Origin: JAPEKQ01 sp964487295 | GTDB lineage: Bacteria; Joyebacterota; Joyebacteria; Joyebacterales; Joyebacteraceae | Reading direction: 5' to 3' | Length of the DNA: 35,175 nucleotides | NCBI GenBank assembly: GCA_964487295.1 | Contig: CAZAQL010000012.1 | Span: 1-35,175 of the forward strand | Shown: in pieces, positions 25,259-32,840 of the stretch | How positions within the stretch are numbered: position 1 is the first letter of the stretch | Layout of the letters: every line of letters starts with the position of its first letter | Translations under genes and position numbers: made by a program | Notes under the pieces: generated by a model | The model's input: the letters and a program-made list of their open reading frames with translations, nothing else | Database searches by the model: none | Told to the model about the DNA's origin: nothing

Positions 25259-27211
25259 ATGAAGAACCGACCCCTGAAGTGGGCGCTTGCAGGCGCGCTC
25301 CTGCTCTTTGTCGCAACCATGACGGCGACCCCCGCCCATGCGGTCAGAGTGGTCACGTACAACATCCTCAACTGGCCGAGCTTCGATATCGCCGGACGCT
25401 ACGACGACCACCAGGTCGTGATGGACGCGCTCGACGCGGACATCATCATCGTCCAGGAGATCGAGAGCCAGACTGGCGTCAACCACTACCTCGACTACTG
25501 CCTGAACGCGACCGTCCCGAACGAATACGGCGCGGCTCTGTTCGTCAACGGCCCGGACACGGACAACGCGATCTTCTTCAAGAGGAGCGTCGTCGACACG
25601 GTAACGAGTGACGTCATCTACACGGACGTGCGGTGGACGATGGACTACACGGTGCAGCTCGCGGGGTACAGCGGGGACGCGGGGCAGCTGCATCTCCTGT
25701 CGACGCACCTGAAGGCCGGGAGCTCGGGCAGCGACTAGGACACGCGCGAGGACCAGTGCCAGGACATTCGGGCGCACATGAACGACTACCCGTCCGGCAC
25801 GAACTTCATCCTCGGCGGCGACTTCAACATGTACTCGAGCTCGGAGGCCGGATTTCAGGACCTCGTCGGGTCTCAGGCGGACAACGACGGCCGCTGCTTC
25901 GATCCGATCAACCAGCCGGGCTACTGGCACGACAGCTACACGTTCCGCAACATTCACACGCAGTCGCCGCGCGAGGACGGGAGCGGCAGCTACACGGGCG
26001 GCGGGATGGACGACCGGTACGATCTGCTCCTGATCTCCGCCTCGCTCGAGGACGGGAGCGGGCTCGACTACGTCACCGGCAGCTACGACGCCTACGGCAA
26101 CGATGGCTACCGCCTCAACGGCGACATCAACGACCCGACGAACCAGGTCGTGAGCGCGCAGATCGCCGACGCGCTCTACTACGCCAGCGACCACATCCCC
26201 GTCGTCCTCGAGCTTCAGGTGCCGGCCATCCTCGATGTCGCGTCGTCGCTCGACATCGGCCGGGCCATGATCTGGTCATCCGTGAGCGAGAACCTGACCG
26301 TGACGAACGCCGCGCTCGACCCGGCCGAGCAGCTCGCCTACACCCTCGCAGCGCCCAGTGGCTTCGGCGCCCCGCCCGGTACGTTCTACCTCGCCGGCGA
26401 GCAGTCCTACGGGCACGCCATCTCGATGTCGACGCTCACGGCCGGCGTCAAGTCGGGTGTCCTCACCGTGACCTCGAACGCCGCCGAGAACGCGACGCAG
26501 TACGTGGCGCTCTCGGGCACCGTCCTCGACTACGCGGTCCCGAGCCTGAGCGATCTCGAGGTCGATACGCTCGACACGCTCGACTTCGGCATTCACCAGG
26601 TCGGCGAGTTCGCAGACATGAGCGCGTTCGTGCACAACCTCGGCTTCGACAGCCTGCAGGCGCTGCTCGAGGTCTACGACGCCGAGATCGTCGGCGGCGA
26701 CGGGCGCTTCTCGATCGTCGGCGGGTTCAGCCCCATCGACGTGGGCGCGACTGCGGCCGAGATCGTCGTCAACTTCGACTGCTCTGGCGGGAGCGGCGCG
26801 ACGTATGAGGCCGACCTGACGCTGAGCACGCGCAGCGAGTCCGGCATCCCGGGCGGCGGCGGCGCGCTCGACGACCTCGTCGTCCACCTCGTCGCCACGA
26901 TCGACGACGGCAACAGCGTGCCGGACGTCGTCACGACGCTCGCGCTGGGGCGCGGGGCGCCGAACCCGTTCCGCGACGTGACGACACTCCACCTGGCGCT
27001 GCCGGAGTCCGCGCACGCGCGGGTCGACATCTTCGACATCGCCGGTCGCCTCATCACGCCGGTCCACGACGGGCCGATGGCCGCGGGCGTCCACGAGATC
27101 GTCTGGGACGGCCGCGCCGCCGACGGGCGCCCGGTCGCCTCGGGCATCTACTTCTGCCGCGCCGAGATAGGGGAGTGGAGCAGGATCCGCAAGATGGTGC
27201 TGTTGAGGTAG
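25259..27211 (+). pseudogene. Secreted endonuclease/exonuclease/phosphatase protein interrupted by an in-frame TAG
   Basis: GAGGAGG precedes ATG 25259; signal peptide ALAGALLLFVATMTATPAHA. The frame runs 651 codons to 27211 apart from one amber codon (codon 160, 25736-25738). Both sides encode one EEP-fold domain: N35 (VVTYNILNW) and E67 (IIIVQEIES) before the stop; D188/N190 (LGGDFN) and D311/H312 (ASDHIP) after it. Two beta-sandwich domains and a sorting-type tail (GRGAPNPFRDVTTLHLALPES to RIRKMVLLR) follow. No frameshift accompanies the stop and coding quality stays high after it. It is therefore a very recent nonsense mutation, a sequencing error, or a suppressed amber. The downstream part lacks its own signal peptide. 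Confidence 0.82.
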
Positions 27212-27222
27212 CGCGACATCAC

Positions 27223-27329
27223 ACCCACCGGGTGCCGAAAGGCCGTCAGGGAAAACCGGTCCGAAGCCGGTGCTGTCCCGCAGCTGTAGCCGGGGTCCGT
27301 CCCGGGAGCCAGAACGCCTGCCGGTGGGT
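27223..27329 (+). promoter_or_regulatory. Cobalamin riboswitch
   Basis: A B12-sensing leader RNA. The P1 helix is ACCCACCGG (27223-27231) with CCGGTGGGT (27321-27329). Conserved blocks in order: GCCGAAAGGC, GTCAGGGAA, the P5 stem ACCGG..CCGGT (27255-27271), GCTGTCCCGCAGCTGTAGCCGG, and the B12 box AGCCAGAACGCCTGCC (27307-27322). It starts 11 nt after the previous stop and precedes a TonB-dependent receptor, its usual target. Confidence 0.95.
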
Positions 27330-27333
27330 CGTC

Positions 27334-27356
27334 CCAGGTCCGTGGAGAGACCATGG
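27334..27356 (+). promoter_or_regulatory. Riboswitch expression platform sequestering the ribosome site
   Basis: CCA-GGTC (27334-27340) pairs with GACC-A-TGG (27349-27356). This places GGAGA in the loop and the AUG (27353) in the stem. Loop bases UGGA (27343-27346) can pair with UCCG in L5 (27260-27263), the L5-L13 kissing contact known for cobalamin riboswitches. Ligand binding would then hide the Shine-Dalgarno sequence, indicating translational control. Confidence 0.65.
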
Positions 27357-29479
27357 TGGGCGAACGATCCGCACGCGCGCGGGGTCGCCTCGCGCGCATT
27401 CTCATGCGTTACTGCATCGCCGCGCGCGGCGCGACGGTCCCGGCCGTCCTGTGCGTCGTCCTGTCGTGTGCCGCGCTCCACGGGGCGGCGGCGGCGCAGG
27501 AGGCCGACGCGGGCCTGGCGGCGACGCTTGAGGAGCCCTCGGTCCGCACCTACGTCGCCCCCGACACCCTCGAGGTGTCCTCCGAACGCCCGTCGCGCGA
27601 CGAGGTCCTCGCGCTCCGCACCGGGTTCGCGACCGTCCACGAGCTCGCCCCCGACGCATCCCGGCCCGTCACCGTCTCCGAGATCATCGAGCGCGGCGCC
27701 GGCGTCCACGTCCGCCGCTACGGCGGACTCGGCGCGTACAGCGTCGCGTCGGTGCGCGGCTCGACGCCGGGGCAGGTCGACGTCTACCTGGACGGCGTCC
27801 CGCTCCGCGCCGGACAGTGGGGCGTGACCGATCTCTCCGAGCTTCCGATCGCGGGCGTCGAGCGCATCGAGGTCCTCCGGGGCATGGCGCCGGTCGAGTT
27901 CGGGACGTCGCCGATCGGGGGAGTCGTCCACCTCGTAACGCGGCCGCCGGAGCGGCCATCGGTGATCGTGAGACAGACCGCGGGCAGCTACGAGACGTGG
28001 CGGACCGGTCTTTCCGTCTCCGGGCGCGCGGGACCGGTCGCGGGCGGGCTCTCCGTCAGCCGTCTCATCAGCCGCGGCGACTTCGAGTACCTCAACCGGA
28101 ACGGCACGCCGGAGAACTCCGCGGACGATGCGGTCGTCGCTCGCCGCAATAACCACCTCGAGCAGACGAACGCGCTCGTGAGAGTCGAGAGCGACGCGGT
28201 CGGGGGGTGGACGTTCGCTCTGACCGACGAGCTGTTGCTCAAGCAGCACGGCATCCCCGGGATCGAGAACGTCCCCATCCTCAACGCGCACGCCGACGCC
28301 GCGAGCAACCTGCTGCGCGTGTCCGCCGACACTCCGCCCGGAGCCGTGAGCGGCCGACTCGGTGCGTGGCTCAGCACGCGGCGCGACCGCTTCTACAACC
28401 CGACCGATGAGGTCGGGCTCAACCGCACCGACACGATCGACCGAACCATGACGTTCGGCGTGGACGGTCGCGCGACGGTGCACTGGGCCGCGGCGCGGCA
28501 GACGCTGACGGCGTTCGCGTCCATCCGAGGCGAGCGCTTCATCCCCGAGGATACCGATCCGCGCATCGGCAGAGGGTTCACACGGAAGAGGACGACGGTG
28601 ACCGTCGCCTTCGAGGATCGGCTGAGGCTCCTGGACGGCCGGCTCGAGCTGGCGGGCGTCTATCGCCGCACCTCGTCGAGCGACAACTACACCGGACCGC
28701 CACCCTTCGGAGCGCCGCCGGAGCCGCTCGACGCGCTCCATCGCGTCGACATCGCGAGCCCGAGCCTCGGGCTGCGTGTGACCCCATGGGACTGGTTCAC
28801 AGTGAAGGCGGGCGTCTCGGAGAGCGGCAGGCTTCCGACGCTGCTCGAGTCGTTCGGGGCGAGCGGTGCGGTCGAGGGCAACAGCGAGCTCGCCCCGGAG
28901 GCCGCCACGAGCATCGACGGGGGCGTGGTGCTGACCCCCTGGCGCGGCGCGCTCTTCATCGAGGCGGTCGCATTCCGCGTCGAGAGCGAGGAGCTCATCG
29001 TGTTCCTGCAGAACTCGCAGCGGACCGTCAAGGCGTTCAACCTCGACTCGGCGCGGACCGAGGGCATAGAGCTCTCGGCGCGTGGCGCGGTCGGTCGATG
29101 GTCCGTCGTGGGGGCGTACACTCATCTCAATGCGGTCAACACCGGCCCGTCGCCCGTCTACCACGGGAAGAGCCTGCCGCACACGCCGGAGCGCGAGCTT
29201 TTCGCGCGCGCCGCGTGGTCCGATGGAACGGCGAGCTTCTGGTACGAGCACCGCTGGATGAGCGAGACCTGGCGCGACCGCGCGAACCTGCCCGAGAATC
29301 GGGCGCCCGCGCGGCATCTCGCCAACGCGGGGTTCCGCTTCGTCCTGTCGCCCGCGCTCTCGCTCTCGGGCGAGGTGGCAAACGCCGGGAATGTCCGGAC
29401 CGCGGACGTGGAGGGGTTCCCGCTTCCGGGACGGTCCGCCTACGTGACGCTCGAGTACTCATGGATGGGGGAGAGATGA
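27353..29479 (+). CDS. btuB: TonB-dependent receptor, probable cobalamin transporter
   Basis: A 708-aa outer-membrane receptor. A long basic N-region leads into a signal peptide ending AALHGAAAAQ. A TonB box DTLEVSS (71-77) resembles the DTLVVTA of E. coli BtuB. The plug domain (~85-200) has VSEIIERGAGVHVRRYGG, SVASVRGSTPGQVDVYLDGVPL and RIEVLRGMAPVEFG.SPIGGVVHLVT. The beta-barrel follows to the aromatic C-terminal strand AYVTLEYSWMGER. A cobalamin riboswitch precedes it, so B12 represses its translation. An ATG at 27404 would give a shorter signal peptide, but only the 27353 start has a ribosome site. The stop overlaps the next start as ATGA. It is larger than BtuB (~600 aa), so related corrinoids or B12 complexes are possible ligands. 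Confidence 0.88.
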   Translation: MVGERSARARGRLARILMRYCIAARGATVPAVLCVVLSCAALHGAAAAQEADAGLAATLEEPSVRTYVAPDTLEVSSERPSRDEVLALRTGFATVHELAPDASRPVTVSEIIERGAGVHVRRYGGLGAYSVASVRGSTPGQVDVYLDGVPLRAGQWGVTDLSELPIAGVERIEVLRGMAPVEFGTSPIGGVVHLVTRPPERPSVIVRQTAGSYETWRTGLSVSGRAGPVAGGLSVSRLISRGDFEYLNRNGTPENSADDAVVARRNNHLEQTNALVRVESDAVGGWTFALTDELLLKQHGIPGIENVPILNAHADAASNLLRVSADTPPGAVSGRLGAWLSTRRDRFYNPTDEVGLNRTDTIDRTMTFGVDGRATVHWAAARQTLTAFASIRGERFIPEDTDPRIGRGFTRKRTTVTVAFEDRLRLLDGRLELAGVYRRTSSSDNYTGPPPFGAPPEPLDALHRVDIASPSLGLRVTPWDWFTVKAGVSESGRLPTLLESFGASGAVEGNSELAPEAATSIDGGVVLTPWRGALFIEAVAFRVESEELIVFLQNSQRTVKAFNLDSARTEGIELSARGAVGRWSVVGAYTHLNAVNTGPSPVYHGKSLPHTPERELFARAAWSDGTASFWYEHRWMSETWRDRANLPENRAPARHLANAGFRFVLSPALSLSGEVANAGNVRTADVEGFPLPGRSAYVTLEYSWMGER

Positions 29480-30999
29480 CGAAGTATGGATCGGCGAACG
29501 CGGAGCTGCGGTCGGCGAGACCCTTGCCGCCGGCGCAGAGTGCAGCGATGCTCTTCGCCGCTCTCGCGCTGCTCTCTGTCACGAGTGGCGATGTATCGGC
29601 ACAGGCGCCACTGTCCGACCTCATCTTCACCGTTACCACCGACTACTCCGTGAGCGGACAGTGCGCCAGCGTCGGCGTGCTGCCGCCGTGGGACGTTGAG
29701 ACGGGGCTGGCCTCGGTCCACAGCGATGCCATCGCCCGCGAGCACGAGGGACTCGTGTACATCGTCAACAGGCTCTACGCGGACAACATCCAGGTGCTCG
29801 ATCCCTCGGACGGGTTCTCGACGGTGCGGCAGTTCTCGGTGGGACCGGGAACCAACCCGGTGGACATCGCGTTCGTCGATGCGACGCGAGCCTACGTGTC
29901 CCGCTACGAGACCCCGTGGCTTCTCGAGGTCGACGCGACGACGGGAGCCGTCACCGATTCGATCGACCTGTCGGTCTTCGCCGACGGCGACGGGCTTCCG
30001 GAGCCGGCCGCGATGGCCGTCGTCGGCGGCCGCCTCTTCGTCTCCATCCAGCGCATCGATCGCGATCTCTACTGGACTCCGGTCGCGCCATCGTGGCTCG
30101 CGGTGATCGATACCTCGACGAACGCGCTCGTCGACGTGGACCCTGGAACGCCGGGCATGCAGGGCGTCGAGCTCACGGCGACCAACCCCTACACGGACCT
30201 CCTCCTTGGTGACGACGGGACCACGCTCTACATCGGGGAGAGCGGGACGTGGAGCGCGCTCGACGGGGGCATCGAGGCCGTCGACACGGCGACCCTCACG
30301 ACGCTGGGGCTCGTGATCACGGAGTCGGAGCTCGGCGGGAACGTCGAGGACTTCGCGCTCCCGCTCGACGGCCGGGCGCACGCGGTGGTCAGCAGGACGT
30401 CGCCGGCAGAGTCCTACTGCGTCGCCTTCGACTGGGACGGCGGTTCGCTGCTCGAGACCGTGTGGCGACCCGGCGGATGGAGCGTGCCGGACGTCGAGGT
30501 CCACCCGGGATCGGGGCAGCTATTCGTCGCCGACCGGACATACGCGGCGCCCGGCGTCCGCGTCTTCGACGCGGCGACCGGGGTGCAGCTCGGCGGGCTG
30601 CTCGACGTCGGCCTGCCGCCGCACGACCTCCTGGTTCTGGGCGACGTCGTGACGGGGGTCGCGGGTGACGAGCCCGGCTCGCCCGGTGAAGGGGGCCGGG
30701 CCCGGCTGACGGCCGCACCGAACCCGAGTCGTGGGACGGTGTGGCTCTCGCTCACCGGCGTCGAGCGCGACCTCTCAAGCGGGGCGTCCGTGAGGATCCA
30801 CGACGTCGCCGGCCGGTTCGTGCGCGAGATCAGGACCGATGATCTGGGGGCCGCGAACTGGGACGGATGCGACGAGCGGGGCCGTGCGGTCGCAAGCGGC
30901 GTCTACTTCGCCCGGGCCGCCGTGCAGTCGGGCCGGCCGCGAGGCACGTGTGTCGGGGCGGCATCCGGACCGGCCGCGCGCATCGTTCTCCTGCGCTGA
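29476..30999 (+). CDS. Secreted YncE-like beta-propeller, candidate BtuG-like B12 surface protein
   Basis: A 507-aa exported protein translationally coupled (ATGA) to the riboswitch-controlled receptor. Signal peptide AAMLFAALALLSVTSGDVSAQA without a lipobox. Residues ~45-410 form YncE-like propeller repeats: VYIVNRLYADNIQVLDPSDGF, VGPGTNPVDIAFVDATRAYVSRYE, WLLEVDATTGAVTDSIDL, LFVADRTYAAPGVRVFDAATG. The C-terminus (~415-507) is a sorting-type tail (AAPNPSRGTVWLSL, IHDVAGRFVREI, WDGCDERGRAVASGVYFARA, ending RIVLLR). In Bacteroides BtuG is a propeller lipoprotein that caps BtuB and binds B12 very tightly (established). Equivalent function here is inferred from operon, riboswitch and fold. Confidence 0.82.
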   Translation: MTKYGSANAELRSARPLPPAQSAAMLFAALALLSVTSGDVSAQAPLSDLIFTVTTDYSVSGQCASVGVLPPWDVETGLASVHSDAIAREHEGLVYIVNRLYADNIQVLDPSDGFSTVRQFSVGPGTNPVDIAFVDATRAYVSRYETPWLLEVDATTGAVTDSIDLSVFADGDGLPEPAAMAVVGGRLFVSIQRIDRDLYWTPVAPSWLAVIDTSTNALVDVDPGTPGMQGVELTATNPYTDLLLGDDGTTLYIGESGTWSALDGGIEAVDTATLTTLGLVITESELGGNVEDFALPLDGRAHAVVSRTSPAESYCVAFDWDGGSLLETVWRPGGWSVPDVEVHPGSGQLFVADRTYAAPGVRVFDAATGVQLGGLLDVGLPPHDLLVLGDVVTGVAGDEPGSPGEGGRARLTAAPNPSRGTVWLSLTGVERDLSSGASVRIHDVAGRFVREIRTDDLGAANWDGCDERGRAVASGVYFARAAVQSGRPRGTCVGAASGPAARIVLLR

Positions 31000-31016
31000 G
31001 CATCTCTCATCTGTGC

Positions 31017-31045
31017 TTGCGACGTCGCGCCGACGCGGCTAGAAT
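31017..31045 (+). promoter_or_regulatory. Sigma70-type promoter upstream of the SLC13 gene
   Basis: TTGCGA, 17 nt, then TAGAAT, 18-46 nt after the BtuG-like stop. It implies a ~260-nt leader before the transporter ATG. The 309-nt gap (31000-31308) has no gene. Confidence 0.65.
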
Positions 31046-31118
31046 GTCGCCTGGGTCGCCTTCGGGGACCGGGCGTCTCGGCCGGTCGGGGATGGGGGGT
31101 GCCGGGCATCTCCCGTGG

Positions 31119-31162
31119 AGGGAATTCCCTGGCCTTTTCGTGAGCTTCCATTCATAATGGAA
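31119..31162. promoter_or_regulatory. Two palindromes in the SLC13 leader
   Basis: AGGGAATTCCCT (31119-31130) is a perfect 12-bp palindrome. TTCCATT-CAT-AATGGAA (31146-31162) is a perfect 7-3-7 inverted repeat. Both are AT-richer than their surroundings and lie between promoter and gene, so they are candidate regulator-binding sites. No regulator gene is adjacent. Confidence 0.35.
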
Positions 31163-31308
31163 CATACCCGTTTCGTGCCGGCGAGGCTGCCGTCCGAGGC
31201 GGGTCTCGTTGTGAGTCCGCGCGACGGAGTGTCGCGCCGGGGAACCAGAGCGCGCGTGCCGGCCCCTCGCACACACGGTCGGCGCGCGGCAACCGGGGGT
31301 CAGCAGAC

Positions 31309-32772
31309 ATGGCGGCCAAGGGCGACGGCGCCGCGCTCGTGAAGCACAAGGCCGGGTTCGTGAGCGGCATCCTGGTCTTCCTGTTCTTCGTTCTCGTGCC
31401 GCTCGGGATCGACCCGATGATCGAGAGGATGCTCGGGCTCCTCGCGCTCTGCGCCATCTGGTGGGGGACCGAAGCCATATCGATCTACGCGACCGCGCTG
31501 CTGCCTGCCGTGCTCCTGCCACTGATGGGCATCCTGCCGCTCTCGGACGCGCTCTCGCCCTACGCGAACCGGCTCATCTTCCTCTTTCTCGGCGGGTTCC
31601 TCATCGCGCGCGCGATGATGAAGTGGGGCGTCGACCGCAGGCTCGCGCTCGCCATCCTCGGCAGGGTCGGCTCCAGTTCGAAGATGCTCGTCCTCTACTT
31701 CATGGGGCTTACCGCGTTCCTGTCCGCGTTCATCTCGAACACGGCGACCACCGCGATGATGCTCCCGATCGGTCTGGCCATCCTCACGAACTCGAAGCTC
31801 AAGGCGGAGTCGCGCTACGGGACGGTGCTCCTCCTCGGCATCGCCTACGCCTCGACCATCGGCGGCGTGGCGACGCTCGTGGGAACCCCGCCGAACGTGC
31901 TCCTCGCGGGGTTCTCGATGCAGCTTCTGGACACCGAGATCAGCTTCTTCGAGTGGCTCGAGGTCGGACTGCCGTACGCGCTTGTCATGCTCCCATTGAC
32001 CTGGTGGTTCCTGTGGGTGATGCACAAGCCCAAGGTCACGACGATCGAGAGCGGCGCGACCATTGAGGAGGAGCGTAAGCAGTTGGGGCCGCTCGAGCGC
32101 GGCGGCAAGTACACGATCGCGGCGTTCGTGCTCGTGGCGACGCTCTGGCTGACGCGCCCGTTCTGGGACATCATCCCGCACCCGGTGGTGCCGCTCATCC
32201 AGGAGCGCTTCGACGATGCGCTCATCGCGATGTTCTGCGCGCTCCTGCTCTTCCTGGTCCCGACGGACGTGAAGAAGTGGGAGTTCCCGCTGGTCTGGGC
32301 CGACACGCGTTCGATCAGCTTCGGCATTCTCTATCTGTTCGGCGGCGGGCTAGCGCTCGGCAGGGGGCTCTTCGAATCCGGAGCGGCGCAGTGGATCGCC
32401 GAGTCGCTTCCGCTCTCGGCGTCGCTCCATCCGTTCATCCTCATCATGATCGTCACGGTCATCGCATCGTTCGTGAGCGAAGTGGCGTCGAACACCGCCG
32501 TGGCGAACATGATGATCCCTCTCCTGATCGCGGTCGCGACCGCCATCAACGTCTCACCGTTCCTGCTTGCGATCCCCGCGACGGTAGCGTGCTCGAACGT
32601 CTTCATGCTGCCGATCTCGACGCCTCCGAACGCCATCGTCTACGGCTCGGGCAAGCTCGGGATCTCGGACATGATGCGGACGGGGTTCTGGCTGCACCTA
32701 ATCGGACTCGTGGTCATGGCGATCACGGTGTATCTCTTGAGCGGGAAGGTCTTCGGGATGTTCCCGGTCTAG
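31309..32772 (+). CDS. SLC13/DASS-family sodium-coupled carboxylate transporter
   Basis: A 487-aa inner-membrane transporter. It has the two inverted SNT motifs that bind Na+ and carboxylate: SNTATTAMMLPI (143-145) and SNTAVANMMIPLL (394-396). Other landmarks are WWGTEAISIYATALLPAVLLPLMGI, IGGVATLVGTPPN (first hairpin side) and PISTPPNAIVYGSG near the end. It probably imports di- or tricarboxylates such as succinate, malate or citrate with Na+; the exact substrate cannot be read. The ribosome site is weak (GGGGGT). It converges on larA, so lactate or malate metabolism is a reasonable context guess. Confidence 0.9.
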   Translation: MAAKGDGAALVKHKAGFVSGILVFLFFVLVPLGIDPMIERMLGLLALCAIWWGTEAISIYATALLPAVLLPLMGILPLSDALSPYANRLIFLFLGGFLIARAMMKWGVDRRLALAILGRVGSSSKMLVLYFMGLTAFLSAFISNTATTAMMLPIGLAILTNSKLKAESRYGTVLLLGIAYASTIGGVATLVGTPPNVLLAGFSMQLLDTEISFFEWLEVGLPYALVMLPLTWWFLWVMHKPKVTTIESGATIEEERKQLGPLERGGKYTIAAFVLVATLWLTRPFWDIIPHPVVPLIQERFDDALIAMFCALLLFLVPTDVKKWEFPLVWADTRSISFGILYLFGGGLALGRGLFESGAAQWIAESLPLSASLHPFILIMIVTVIASFVSEVASNTAVANMMIPLLIAVATAINVSPFLLAIPATVACSNVFMLPISTPPNAIVYGSGKLGISDMMRTGFWLHLIGLVVMAITVYLLSGKVFGMFPV

Positions 32773-32773
32773 G

Positions 32774-32829
32774 GGCGACCTGCGGTCGCCTTGGCGCAAT
32801 GCCTGCGCCCTTCGGGTACGGCATTGCGC
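32774..32829. terminator. Convergent terminator hairpins between SLC13 and larA
   Basis: GGCGACC-TGC-GGTCGCC (32774-32790) is a 7-bp stem. GCGCAATGCC pairs with GGCATTGCGC (32794-32829) around a 16-nt loop that itself contains CCC-TT-CGGG. They fill the 68-bp gap between convergent genes. Confidence 0.65.
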
Positions 32830-32840
32830 AGGGCTTGGCT

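Noticed and set aside
25736..25738. Pyrrolysine or general TAG recoding
   Set aside because: Rubrerythrin, tpx, dfx, the flavodiiron gene, the first protease and others end in TAG at sensible positions, and no pyl genes are in view.
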